Notes under the pieces: model-generated
The model's database searches: none
What the model saw: the letters and a program-made list of their open reading frames with translations, nothing else
What the model was told of the DNA's origin: nothing
In this document: piece after piece, positions 52,802 to 64,000 of the stretch
Numbering within the stretch: the first letter of the stretch is position 1
Layout: each line of letters begins with the position of its first letter
Program-made: the position numbers and the translations under genes
Source of the DNA: Escarpia spicata
Taxonomy: Eukaryota > Annelida > Polychaeta > Sabellida > Siboglinidae
Assembly (NCBI GenBank): GCA_963995525.1
Contig: CAXEFP010000936.1
Location: 62,001-126,000 of the forward strand
Direction: 5' to 3'
DNA: 64,000 nt

Positions 52802-55409
52802 CTTACGTAATATGTTCTTGTAACTTACGTGACGGAGATAAAACGGTAACATGCATTCCCATTTGTGGTTAATCTAGTTATGTGTGTAGCTTGATATCAG
52901 TCTAGCCTTCGTGAAGATTTGTAACATGCAAAACATCTATTTGGGGTAAGACCACATAAAGGATCCGTCCGCCGAAAAAAGTGCACTTAAAATACCGTTA
53001 TGCTGTGATATGCAGAAATTGTGTTCGAAAACTTTGACATGGGACATGTTTGTATCGTGAGTACTGAATGTACTGCTGCTTTAGACAAGATAAAACATCA
53101 AATGGGGATGAGTTTTCACACCTATAACTTACGTAATATGTTCTTGTAACTTACGTGACGGAGATAAAACGGTAACATGCATTCCCATTTGTGGTTAATC
53201 TAGTTATGTGTGTAGCTTGATATCAGTCTAGCCTTCGTGAAGATTTGTAACATGCAAAACATCTATTTGGGGTAAGACCACATTAAGGATCCGTCCGCCG
53301 AAAAAAGTGCACTTAAAATACCGTTATGCTGTGATATGCATAAATTTTGTTCGAAAACTTTGACATGGGACATGTTTGTATCGTGAGTACTGAATGTACT
53401 GCTGCTTTAGACAAGATAAAACATCAAATGGGGATGAGTTTTCACACCTATAACTTACGTAATATGTTCTTGTAACTTACGTGACGGAGATAAAACGGTA
53501 ACATGCATTCCCATTTGTGGTTAATCTAGTTATGTGTGTAGCTTGATATCAGTCTAGCCTTCGTGAAGATTTGTAACATGCAAAACATCTATTTGGGGTA
53601 AGACCACATTAAGGATCCGTCCGCCGAAAAAAGTGCACTTAAAATACCGTTATGCTGTGATATGCATAAATTTTGTTCGAAAACTTTGACATGGGACATG
53701 TTTGTATCGTGAGTACTGAATGTACTGCTGCTTTAGACAAGATAAAACATCAAATGGGGATGAGTTTTCACACCTATAACTTACGTAATATGTTCTTGTA
53801 ACTTACGTGACGGAGATAAAACGGTAACATGCATTCCCATTTGTGGTTAATCTAGTTATGTGTGTAGCTTGATATCAGTCTAGCCTTCGTGAAGATTTGT
53901 AACATGCAAAACATCTATTTGGGGTAAGACCACATTAAGGATCCGTCCGCCGAAAAAAGTGCACTTAAAATACCGTTATGCTGTGATATGCATAAATTTT
54001 GTTCGAAAACTTTGACATGGGACATGTTTGTATCGTGAGTACTGAATGTACTGCTGCTTTAGACAAGATAAAACATCAAATGGGGATGAGTTTTCACACC
54101 TATAACTTACGTAATATGTTCTTGTAACTTACGTGACGGAGATAAAACGGTAACATGCATTCCCATTTGTGGTTAATCTAGTTATGTGTGTAGCTTGATA
54201 TCAGTCTAGCCTTCGTGAAGATTTGTAACATGCAAAACATCTATTTGGGGTAAGACCACATTAAGGATCCGTCCGCCGAAAAAAGTGCACTTAAAATACC
54301 GTTATGCTGTGATATGCATAAATTTTGTTCGAAAACTTTGACATGGGACATGTTTGTATCGTGAGTACTGAATGTACTGCTGCTTTAGACAAGATAAAAC
54401 ATCAAATGGGGATGAGTTTTCACACCTATAACTTACGTAATATGTTCTTGTAACTTACGTGACGGAGATAAAACGGTAACATGCATTCCCATTTGTGGTT
54501 AATCTAGTTATGTGTGTAGCTTGATATCAGTCTAGCCTTCGTGAAGATTTGTAACATGCAAAACATCTATTTGGGGTAAGACCACATTAAGGATCCGTCC
54601 GCCGAAAAAAGTGCACTTAAAATACCGTTATGCTGTGATATGCATAAATTTTGTTCGAAAACTTTGACATGGGACATGTTTGTATCGTGAGTACTGAATG
54701 TACTGCTGCTTTAGACAAGATAAAACATCAAATGGGGATGAGTTTTCACACCTATAACTTACGTAATATGTTCTTGTAACTTACGTGACGGAGATAAAAC
54801 GGTAACATGCATTCCCATTTGTGGTTAATCTAGTTATGTGTGTAGCTTGATATCAGTCTAGCCTTCGTGAAGATTTGTAACATGCAAAACATCTATTTGG
54901 GGTAAGACCACATTAAGGATCCGTCCGCCGAAAAAAGTGCACTTAAAATACCGTTATGCTGTGATATGCATAAATTTTGTTCGAAAACTTTGACATGCGA
55001 CATGTTTGTATCGTGAGTACTGAATGTACTGCTGCTTTAGACAAGATAAAACATCAAATGGGGATGAGTTTTCACACCTATAACTTACGTAATATGTTCT
55101 TGTAACTTACGTGACGGAGATAAAACGGTAACATGCATTCCCATTTGTGGTTAATCTAGTTATGTGTGTAGCTTGATATCAGTCTAGCCTTCGTGAAGAT
55201 TTGTAACATGCAAAACATATATTTGGGGTAAGACCACATTAAGGATCCGTCCGCCGAAAAAAGTGCACTTAAAATACCGATATGCTGTGATATGCATAAA
55301 TTTTGTTCGAAAACTTTGACATGGGACATGTTTGTATCGTGAGTACTGAATGTACTGCTGCTTTAGACAAGATAAAACATCAAATGGGGATGAGTTTTCA
55401 CACCTATAA

Positions 55410-57039
55410 CTTACGTAATATGTTCTTGTAACTTACGTGACGGAGATAAAACGGTAACATGCATTCCCATTTGTGGTTAATCTAGTTATGTGTGTAGCTT
55501 GATATCAGTCTAGCCTTCGTGAAGATTTGTAACATGCAAAACATATATTTGGGGTAAGACCACATTAAGGATCCGTCCGCCGAAAAAAGTGCACTTAAAA
55601 TACCGTTATGCTGTGATATGCAGAAATTGTGTTCGAAAACTTTGACATGGGACATGTTTGTATCGTGAGTACTGAATGTACTGCTGCTTTAGACAAGATA
55701 AAACATCAAATGGGGATGAGTTTTCACACCTATAACTTACGTAATATGTTCTTGTAACTTACGTGACGGAGATAAAACGGTAACATGCATTCCCATTTGT
55801 GGTTAATCTAGTTATGTGTGTAGCTTGATATCAGTCTAGCCTTCGTGAAGATTTGTAACATGCAAAACATCTATTTGGGGTAAGACCACATTAAGGATCC
55901 GTCCGCCGAAAAAAGTGCACTTAAAATACCGTTATGCTGTGATATGCATAAATTTTGTTCGAAAACTTTGACATGGGACATGTTTGTATCGTGAGTACTG
56001 AATGTACTGCTGCTTTAGACAAGATAAAACATCAAATGGGGATGAGTTTTCACACCTATAACTTACGTAATATGTTCTTGTAACTTACGTGACGGAGATA
56101 AAACGGTAACATGCATTCCCATTTGTGGTTAATCTAGTTATGTGTGTAGCTTGATATCAGTCTAGCCTTCGTGAAGATTTGTAACATGCAAAACATCTAT
56201 TTGGGGTAAGACCACATTAAGGATCCGTCCGCCGAAAAAAGTGCACTTAAAATACCGTTATGCTGTGATATGCATAAATTTTGTTCGAAAACTTTGACAT
56301 GGGACATGTTTGTATCGTGAGTACTGAATGTACTGCTGCTTTAGACAAGATAAAACATCAAATGGGGATGAGTTTTCACACCTATAACTTACGTAATATG
56401 TTCTTGTAACTTACGTGACGGAGATAAAACGGTAACATGCATTCCCATTTGTGGTTAATCTAGTTATGTGTGTAGCTTGATATCAGTCTAGCCTTCGTGA
56501 AGATTTGTAACATGCAAAACATCTATTTGGGGTAAGACCACATTAAGGATCCGTCCGCCGAAAAAAGTGCACTTAAAATACCGTTATGCTGTGATATGCA
56601 TAAATTTTGTTCGAAAACTTTGACATGGGACATGTTTGTATCGTGAGTACTGAATGTACTGCTGCTTTAGACAAGATAAAACATCAAATGGGGATGAGTT
56701 TTCACACCTATAACTTACGTAATATGTTCTTGTAACTTACGTGACGGAGATAAAACGGTAACATGCATTCCCATTTGTGGTTAATCTAGTTATGTGTGTA
56801 GCTTGATATCAGTCTAGCCTTCGTGAAGATTTGTAACATGCAAAACATATATTTGGGGTAAGACCACATTAAGGATCCGTCCGCCGAAAAAAGTGCACCT
56901 AAAATACCGTTATGCTGTGATATGCAGAAATTGTGTTCGAAAACTTTGACATGGGACATGTTTGTATCGTGAGTACTGAATGTACTGCTGCTTTAGACAA
57001 GATAAAACATCAAATGGGGATGAGTTTTCACACCTATAA
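55410..57039. repeat. Five-monomer motif inside the 21-mer, copy 2 (M171-M175)
   Basis: Same order as 51172-52801. It ends copy A of the 21-mer. Confidence 0.87.
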
Positions 57040-58017
57040 CTTACGTAATATGTTCTTGTAACTTACGTGACGGAGATAAAACGGTAACATGCATTCCCAT
57101 TTGTGGTTAATCTAGTTATGTGTGTAGCTTGATATCAGTCTAGCCTTCGTGAAGATTTGTAACATGCAAAACATCTATTTGGGGTAAGACCACATTAAGG
57201 ATCCGTCCGCCGAAAAAAGTGCACTTAAAATACCGTTATGCTGTGATATGCAGAAATTTTGTTCGAAAACTTTGACATGGGACATGTTTGTATCGTGAGT
57301 ACTGAATGTACTGCTGCTTTAGACAAGATAAAACATCAAATGGGGATGAGTTTTCACACCTATAACTTACGTAATATGTTCTTGTAACTTACGTGACGGA
57401 GATAAAACGGTAACATGCATTCCCATTTGTGGTTAATCTAGTTATGTGTGTAGCTTGATATCAGTCTAGCCTTCGTGAAGATTTGTAACATGCAAAACAT
57501 CTATTTGGGGTAAGACCACATTAAGGATCCGTCCGCCGAAAAAAGTGCACTTAAAATACCGTTATGCTGTGATATGCAGAAATTTTGTTCGAAAACTTTG
57601 ACATGGGACATGTTTGTATCGTGAGTACTGAATGTACTGCTGCTTTAGACAAGATAAAACATCAAATGGGGATGAGTTTTCACACCTATAACTTACGTAA
57701 TATGTTCTTGTAACTTACGTGACGGAGATAAAACGGTAACATGCATTCCCATTTGTGGTTAATCTAGTTATGTGTGTAGCTTGATATCAGTCTAGCCTTC
57801 GTGAAGATTTGTAACATGCAAAACATCTATTTGGGGTAAGACCACATTAAGGATCCGTCCGCCGAAAAAAGTGCACTTAAAATACCGTTATGCTGTGATA
57901 TGCAGAAATTTTGTTCGAAAACTTTGACATGGGACATGTTTGTATCGTGAGTACTGAATGTACTGCTGCTTTAGACAAGATAAAACATCAAATGGGGATG
58001 AGTTTTCACACCTATAA

Positions 58018-59647
58018 CTTACGTAATATGTTCTTGTAACTTACGTGACGGAGATAAAACGGTAACATGCATTCCCATTTGTGGTTAATCTAGTTATGTG
58101 TGTAGCTTGATATCAGTCTAGCCTTCGTGAAGATTTGTAACATGCAAAACATATATTTGGGGTAAGACCACATTAAGGATCCGTCCGCCGAAAAAAGTGC
58201 ACTTAAAATACCGTTATGCTGTGATATGCAGAAATTGTGTTCGAAAACTTTGACATGGGACATGTTTGTATCGTGAGTACTGAATGTACTGCTGCTTTAG
58301 ACAAGATAAAACATCAAATGGGGATGAGTTTTCACACCTATAACTTACGTAATATGTTCTTGTAACTTACGTGACGGAGATAAAACGGTAACATGCATTC
58401 CCATTTGTGGTTAATCTAGTTATGTGTGTAGCTTGATATCAGTCTAGCCTTCGTGAAGATTTGTAACATGCAAAACATCTATTTGGGGTAAGACCACATT
58501 AAGGATCCGTCCGCCGAAAAAAGTGCACTTAAAATACCGTTATGCTGTGATATGCATAAATTTTGTTCGAAAACTTTGACATGGGACATGTTTGTATCGT
58601 GAGTACTGAATGTACTGCTGCTTTAGACAAGATAAAACATCAAATGGGGATGAGTTTTCACACCTATAACTTACGTAATATGTTCTTGTAACTTACGTGA
58701 CGGAGATAAAACGGTAACATGCATTCCCATTTGTGGTTAATCTAGTTATGTGTGTAGCTTGATATCAGTCTAGCCTTCGTGAAGATTTGTAACATGCAAA
58801 ACATCTATTTGGGGTAAGACCACATTAAGGATCCGTCCGCCGAAAAAAGTGCACTTAAAATACCGTTATGCTGTGATATGCATAAATTTTGTTCGAAAAC
58901 TTTGACATGGGACATGTTTGTATCGTGAGTACTGAATGTACTGCTGCTTTAGACAAGATAAAACATCAAATGGGGATGAGTTTTCACACCTATAACTTAC
59001 GTAATATGTTCTTGTAACTTACGTGACGGAGATAAAACGGTAACATGCATTCCCATTTGTGGTTAATCTAGTTATGTGTGTAGCTTGATATCAGTCTAGC
59101 CTTCGTGAAGATTTGTAACATGCAAAACATCTATTTGGGGTAAGACCACATTAAGGATCCGTCCGCCGAAAAAAGTGCACTTAAAATACCGTTATGCTGT
59201 GATATGCATAAATTTTGTTCGAAAACTTTGACATGGGACATGTTTGTATCGTGAGTACTGAATGTACTGCTGCTTTAGACAAGATAAAACATCAAATGGG
59301 GATGAGTTTTCACACCTATAACTTACGTAATATGTTCTTGTAACTTACGTGACGGAGATAAAACGGTAACATGCATTCCCATTTGTGGTTAATCTAGTTA
59401 TGTGTGTAGCTTGATATCAGTCTAGCCTTCGTGAAGATTTGTAACATGCAAAACATCTATTTGGGGTAAGACCACATTAAGGATCCGTCCGCCGAAAAAA
59501 GTGCACCTAAAATACCGTTATGCTGTGATATGCAGAAATTGTGTTCGAAAACTTTGACATGGGACATGTTTGTATCGTGAGTACTGAATGTACTGCTGCT
59601 TTAGACAAGATAAAACATCAAATGGGGATGAGTTTTCACACCTATAA
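58018..59647. repeat. Five-monomer motif inside the 21-mer, copy 3 (M179-M183)
   Basis: Same order, but the last monomer has C136 with GCACCTAAA and T220G, so one variant was lost or replaced. Confidence 0.87.
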
Positions 59648-62255
59648 CTTACGTAATATGTTCTTGTAACTTACGTGACGGAGATAAAACGGTAACATGC
59701 ATTCCCATTTGTGGTTAATCTAGTTATGTGTGTAGCTTGATATCAGTCTAGCCTTCGTGAAGATTTGTAACATGCAAAACATCTATTTGGGGTAAGACCA
59801 CATAAAGGATCCGTCCGCCGAAAAAAGTGCACTTAAAATACCGTTATGCTGTGATATGCATAAATTGTGTTCGAAAACTTTGACATGGGACATGTTTGTA
59901 TCGTGAGTACTGAATGTACTGCTGCTTTAGACAAGATAAAACATCAAATGGGGATGAGTTTTCACACCTATAACTTACGTAATATGTTCTTGTAACTTAC
60001 GTGACGGAGATAAAACGGTAACATGCATTCCCATTTGTGGTTAATCTAGTTATGTGTGTAGCTTGATATCAGTCTAGCCTTCGTGAAGATTTGTAACATG
60101 CAAAACATCTATTTGGGGTAAGACCACATTAAGGATCCGTCCGCCGAAAAAAGTGCACTTAAAATACCGTTATGCTGTGATATGCAGAAATTTTGTTCGA
60201 AAACTTTGACATGGGACATGTTTGTATCGTGAGTACTGAATGTACTGCTGCTTTAGACAAGATAAAACATCAAATGGGGATGAGTTTTCACACCTATAAC
60301 TTACGTAATATGTTCTTGTAACTTACGTGACGGAGATAAAACGGTAACATGCATTCCCATTTGTGGTTAATCTAGTTATGTGTGTAGCTTGATATCAGTC
60401 TAGCCTTCGTGAAGATTTGTAACATGCAAAACATCTATTTGGGGTAAGACCACATTAAGGATCCGTCCGCCGAAAAAAGTGCACTTAAAATACCGTTATG
60501 CTGTGATATGCATAAATTTTGTTCGAAAACTTTGACATGGGACATGTTTGTATCGTGAGTACTGAATGTACTGCTGCTTTAGACAAGATAAAACATCAAA
60601 TGGGGATGAGTTTTCACACCTATAACTTACGTAATATGTTCTTGTAACTTACGTGACGGAGATAAAACGGTAACATGCATTCCCATTTGTGGTTAATCTA
60701 GTTATGTGTGTAGCTTGATATCAGTCTAGCCTTCGTGAAGATTTGTAACATGCAAAACATCTATTTGGGGTAAGACCACATTAAGGATCCGTCCGCCGAA
60801 AAAAGTGCACTTAAAATACCGTTATGCTGTGATATGCATAAATTTTGTTCGAAAACTTTGACATGGGACATGTTTGTATCGTGAGTACTGAATGTACTGC
60901 TGCTTTAGACAAGATAAAACATCAAATGGGGATGAGTTTTCACACCTATAACTTACGTAATATGTTCTTGTAACTTACGTGACGGAGATAAAACGGTAAC
61001 ATGCATTCCCATTTGTGGTTAATCTAGTTATGTGTGTAGCTTGATATCAGTCTAGCCTTCGTGAAGATTTGTAACATGCAAAACATCTATTTGGGGTAAG
61101 ACCACATTAAGGATCCGTCCGCCGAAAAAAGTGCACTTAAAATACCGTTATGCTGTGATATGCATAAATTTTGTTCGAAAACTTTGACATGGGACATGTT
61201 TGTATCGTGAGTACTGAATGTACTGCTGCTTTAGACAAGATAAAACATCAAATGGGGATGAGTTTTCACACCTATAACTTACGTAATATGTTCTTGTAAC
61301 TTACGTGACGGAGATAAAACGGTAACATGCATTCCCATTTGTGGTTAATCTAGTTATGTGTGTAGCTTGATATCAGTCTAGCCTTCGTGAAGATTTGTAA
61401 CATGCAAAACATCTATTTGGGGTAAGACCACATTAAGGATCCGTCCGCCGAAAAAAGTGCACTTAAAATACCGTTATGCTGTGATATGCATAAATTTTGT
61501 TCGAAAACTTTGACATGGGACATGTTTGTATCGTGAGTACTGAATGTACTGCTGCTTTAGACAAGATAAAACATCAAATGGGGATGAGTTTTCACACCTA
61601 TAACTTACGTAATATGTTCTTGTAACTTACGTGACGGAGATAAAACGGTAACATGCATTCCCATTTGTGGTTAATCTAGTTATGTGTGTAGCTTGATATC
61701 AGTCTAGCCTTCGTGAAGATTTGTAACATGCAAAACATCTATTTGGGGTAAGACCACATTAAGGATCCGTCCGCCGAAAAAAGTGCACTTAAAATACCGT
61801 TATGCTGTGATATGCATAAATTTTGTTCGAAAACTTTGACATGCGACATGTTTGTATCGTGAGTACTGAATGTACTGCTGCTTTAGACAAGATAAAACAT
61901 CAAATGGGGATGAGTTTTCACACCTATAACTTACGTAATATGTTCTTGTAACTTACGTGACGGAGATAAAACGGTAACATGCATTCCCATTTGTGGTTAA
62001 TCTAGTTATGTGTGTAGCTTGATATCAGTCTAGCCTTCGTGAAGATTTGTAACATGCAAAACATATATTTGGGGTAAGACCACATTAAGGATCCGTCCGC
62101 CGAAAAAAGTGCACTTAAAATACCGATATGCTGTGATATGCATAAATTTTGTTCGAAAACTTTGACATGGGACATGTTTGTATCGTGAGTACTGAATGTA
62201 CTGCTGCTTTAGACAAGATAAAACATCAAATGGGGATGAGTTTTCACACCTATAA

Positions 62256-63885
62256 CTTACGTAATATGTTCTTGTAACTTACGTGACGGAGATAAAACGG
62301 TAACATGCATTCCCATTTGTGGTTAATCTAGTTATGTGTGTAGCTTGATATCAGTCTAGCCTTCGTGAAGATTTGTAACATGCAAAACATATATTTGGGG
62401 TAAGACCACATTAAGGATCCGTCCGCCGAAAAAAGTGCACTTAAAATACCGTTATGCTGTGATATGCAGAAATTGTGTTCGAAAACTTTGACATGGGACA
62501 TGTTTGTATCGTGAGTACTGAATGTACTGCTGCTTTAGACAAGATAAAACATCAAATGGGGATGAGTTTTCACACCTATAACTTACGTAATATGTTCTTG
62601 TAACTTACGTGACGGAGATAAAACGGTAACATGCATTCCCATTTGTGGTTAATCTAGTTATGTGTGTAGCTTGATATCAGTCTAGCCTTCGTGAAGATTT
62701 GTAACATGCAAAACATCTATTTGGGGTAAGACCACATTAAGGATCCGTCCGCCGAAAAAAGTGCACTTAAAATACCGTTATGCTGTGATATGCATAAATT
62801 TTGTTCGAAAACTTTGACATGGGACATGTTTGTATCGTGAGTACTGAATGTACTGCTGCTTTAGACAAGATAAAACATCAAATGGGGATGAGTTTTCACA
62901 CCTATAACTTACGTAATATGTTCTTGTAACTTACGTGACGGAGATAAAACGGTAACATGCATTCCCATTTGTGGTTAATCTAGTTATGTGTGTAGCTTGA
63001 TATCAGTCTAGCCTTCGTGAAGATTTGTAACATGCAAAACATCTATTTGGGGTAAGACCACATTAAGGATCCGTCCGCCGAAAAAAGTGCACTTAAAATA
63101 CCGTTATGCTGTGATATGCATAAATTTTGTTCGAAAACTTTGACATGGGACATGTTTGTATCGTGAGTACTGAATGTACTGCTGCTTTAGACAAGATAAA
63201 ACATCAAATGGGGATGAGTTTTCACACCTATAACTTACGTAATATGTTCTTGTAACTTACGTGACGGAGATAAAACGGTAACATGCATTCCCATTTGTGG
63301 TTAATCTAGTTATGTGTGTAGCTTGATATCAGTCTAGCCTTCGTGAAGATTTGTAACATGCAAAACATCTATTTGGGGTAAGACCACATTAAGGATCCGT
63401 CCGCCGAAAAAAGTGCACTTAAAATACCGTTATGCTGTGATATGCATAAATTTTGTTCGAAAACTTTGACATGGGACATGTTTGTATCGTGAGTACTGAA
63501 TGTACTGCTGCTTTAGACAAGATAAAACATCAAATGGGGATGAGTTTTCACACCTATAACTTACGTAATATGTTCTTGTAACTTACGTGACGGAGATAAA
63601 ACGGTAACATGCATTCCCATTTGTGGTTAATCTAGTTATGTGTGTAGCTTGATATCAGTCTAGCCTTCGTGAAGATTTGTAACATGCAAAACATATATTT
63701 GGGGTAAGACCACATTAAGGATCCGTCCGCCGAAAAAAGTGCACCTAAAATACCGTTATGCTGTGATATGCAGAAATTGTGTTCGAAAACTTTGACATGG
63801 GACATGTTTGTATCGTGAGTACTGAATGTACTGCTGCTTTAGACAAGATAAAACATCAAATGGGGATGAGTTTTCACACCTATAA
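62256..63885. repeat. Five-monomer motif inside the 21-mer, copy 4 (M192-M196)
   Basis: Full order present, including C136A in the last monomer. It ends copy B. Confidence 0.87.
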
Positions 63886-64000
63886 CTTACGTAATATGTT
63901 CTTGTAACTTACGTGACGGAGATAAAACGGTAACATGCATTCCCATTTGTGGTTAATCTAGTTATGTGTGTAGCTTGATATCAGTCTAGCCTTCGTGAAG
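63886..64000. repeat. Partial monomer M197 at the window edge
   Basis: The first 115 bp of a consensus monomer, cut by the end of the window. It shows the array continues, and by position it would be the first monomer of a third 21-mer unit or of a new domain. Confidence 0.95.

Larger units (their letters stand above)
50194..57039. repeat. 21-monomer higher-order repeat, copy A (M155-M175)
   Basis: Length is 6,846 bp. Order: three plain G; C136A+T220G; three plain T; C136A+GCACCTAAA+T220G; CACATAAAGG+T220G (52958); five plain T; CATGCGACATG (54998); C136A+ACCGATATG (55280); C136A+T220G; three plain T; C136A+GCACCTAAA+T220G. The complete order recurs at 57040-63885 with the three rarest variants exactly 6,846 bp downstream. 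Confidence 0.93.
57040..63885. repeat. 21-monomer higher-order repeat, copy B (M176-M196)
   Basis: This is the tandem second copy. Rare variants CACATAAAGG (59804), CATGCGACATG (61844) and ACCGATATG (62126) sit 6,846 bp after their partners. Three differences at tracked sites: M183 has C136 where M162 has A136; M184 has T214 where M163 has G214; M185 has G214 where M164 has T214. Identity therefore exceeds 99.9% at tracked sites, which marks this as a recent duplication. Confidence 0.93.
1..64000. repeat. 326-bp satellite array, about 196 copies, candidate centromeric (beet pBV-like)
   Basis: The motif CTTACGTAAT recurs at 1, 327, 653, 979 and onward every 326 bp to 63886. All copies have the same orientation and nothing is inserted between them. 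The consensus has 122 G+C in 326 bp (37%). Unit length is almost constant: I found two 325-bp copies, four 327-bp copies and one 313-bp copy. Nearly every copy has GGATCC at offsets 160-165, so BamHI digestion would give a 326-bp ladder. Known: long homogeneous arrays of this unit size with higher-order structure are typical of eukaryotic centromeric or pericentromeric heterochromatin, and beet pBV is, from memory, a BamHI satellite of about this length. Inferred: plant, perhaps Beta. I am sure of the satellite, moderately sure of a centromeric role, and unsure of the species. No genes lie in it. Confidence 0.98.

Noticed and set aside
1..64000. CRISPR array or bacterial repeat
   Set aside because: The repeat is 326 bp with no unique spacers, and there are no cas genes or bacterial coding sequence.
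1..64000. Ribosomal intergenic spacer subrepeats, tandem genes or retrotransposon LTRs
   Set aside because: No rRNA sequence, coding frame, primer-binding site, polypurine tract or target-site duplication accompanies the units, and no non-satellite sequence appears in 64 kb.
1..64000. A novel functional or coding system
   Set aside because: Both strands of the consensus monomer have stops in all frames, and every position is explained by the satellite and its variants. What is notable is the higher-order organisation, not a hidden gene system.

Overview
The whole 64-kb window is one uninterrupted tandem array of a single satellite DNA. The unit is 326 bp, about 37% GC, with every copy head-to-tail in the same orientation. 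Taking phase from base 1 there are 196 full monomers (M1-M196) and a 115-bp partial one (M197). Most copies differ from the consensus at 0-3 positions. I found no gene, RNA gene, transposon, CRISPR array, telomeric repeat or unique sequence. The array enters and leaves the window without a border.

The array looks eukaryotic and most probably comes from a plant centromere: a long homogeneous array, a unit close to two nucleosomes, layered higher-order repeats (HORs), and a BamHI site (GGATCC) in nearly every monomer. From memory, the beet (Beta vulgaris) centromeric satellite pBV is a BamHI family of about 326-327 bp, so Beta is my leading guess. I could not compare sequences, so the assignment is tentative.

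Single-base variants ('offset' = position inside the monomer) let the array be read as successive amplifications. (1) 1-2608: eight simple monomers. (2) 2609-11734: a 14-monomer block (4,563 bp) present twice in tandem, containing a nested 4-mer. (3) 11735-22170: a five-monomer cassette in five versions, including the seven monomers that lost the BamHI site. (4) 22171-30972: 4-mers grading into an 8-monomer HOR (2,608 bp) present twice. (5) 30973-41065: irregular 4-mers, opening with the only sizeable deletion (13 bp). (6) 41066-47911: a 5-mer HOR shrinking to a 4-mer. (7) 47912-50193: transition monomers. (8) 50194-63885: a 21-monomer HOR (6,846 bp) present twice, with a nested five-monomer motif. 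(9) 63886-64000: partial monomer.

The array codes for nothing visible. Any function would be structural, as a possible substrate for centromeric chromatin; that is inferred from the repeat type and not shown by the sequence. The main interest lies in the record of unequal exchange, segment duplication and local conversion: nested HORs, a hybrid junction monomer, variants confined to domains, and alleles that look exchanged between neighbours.
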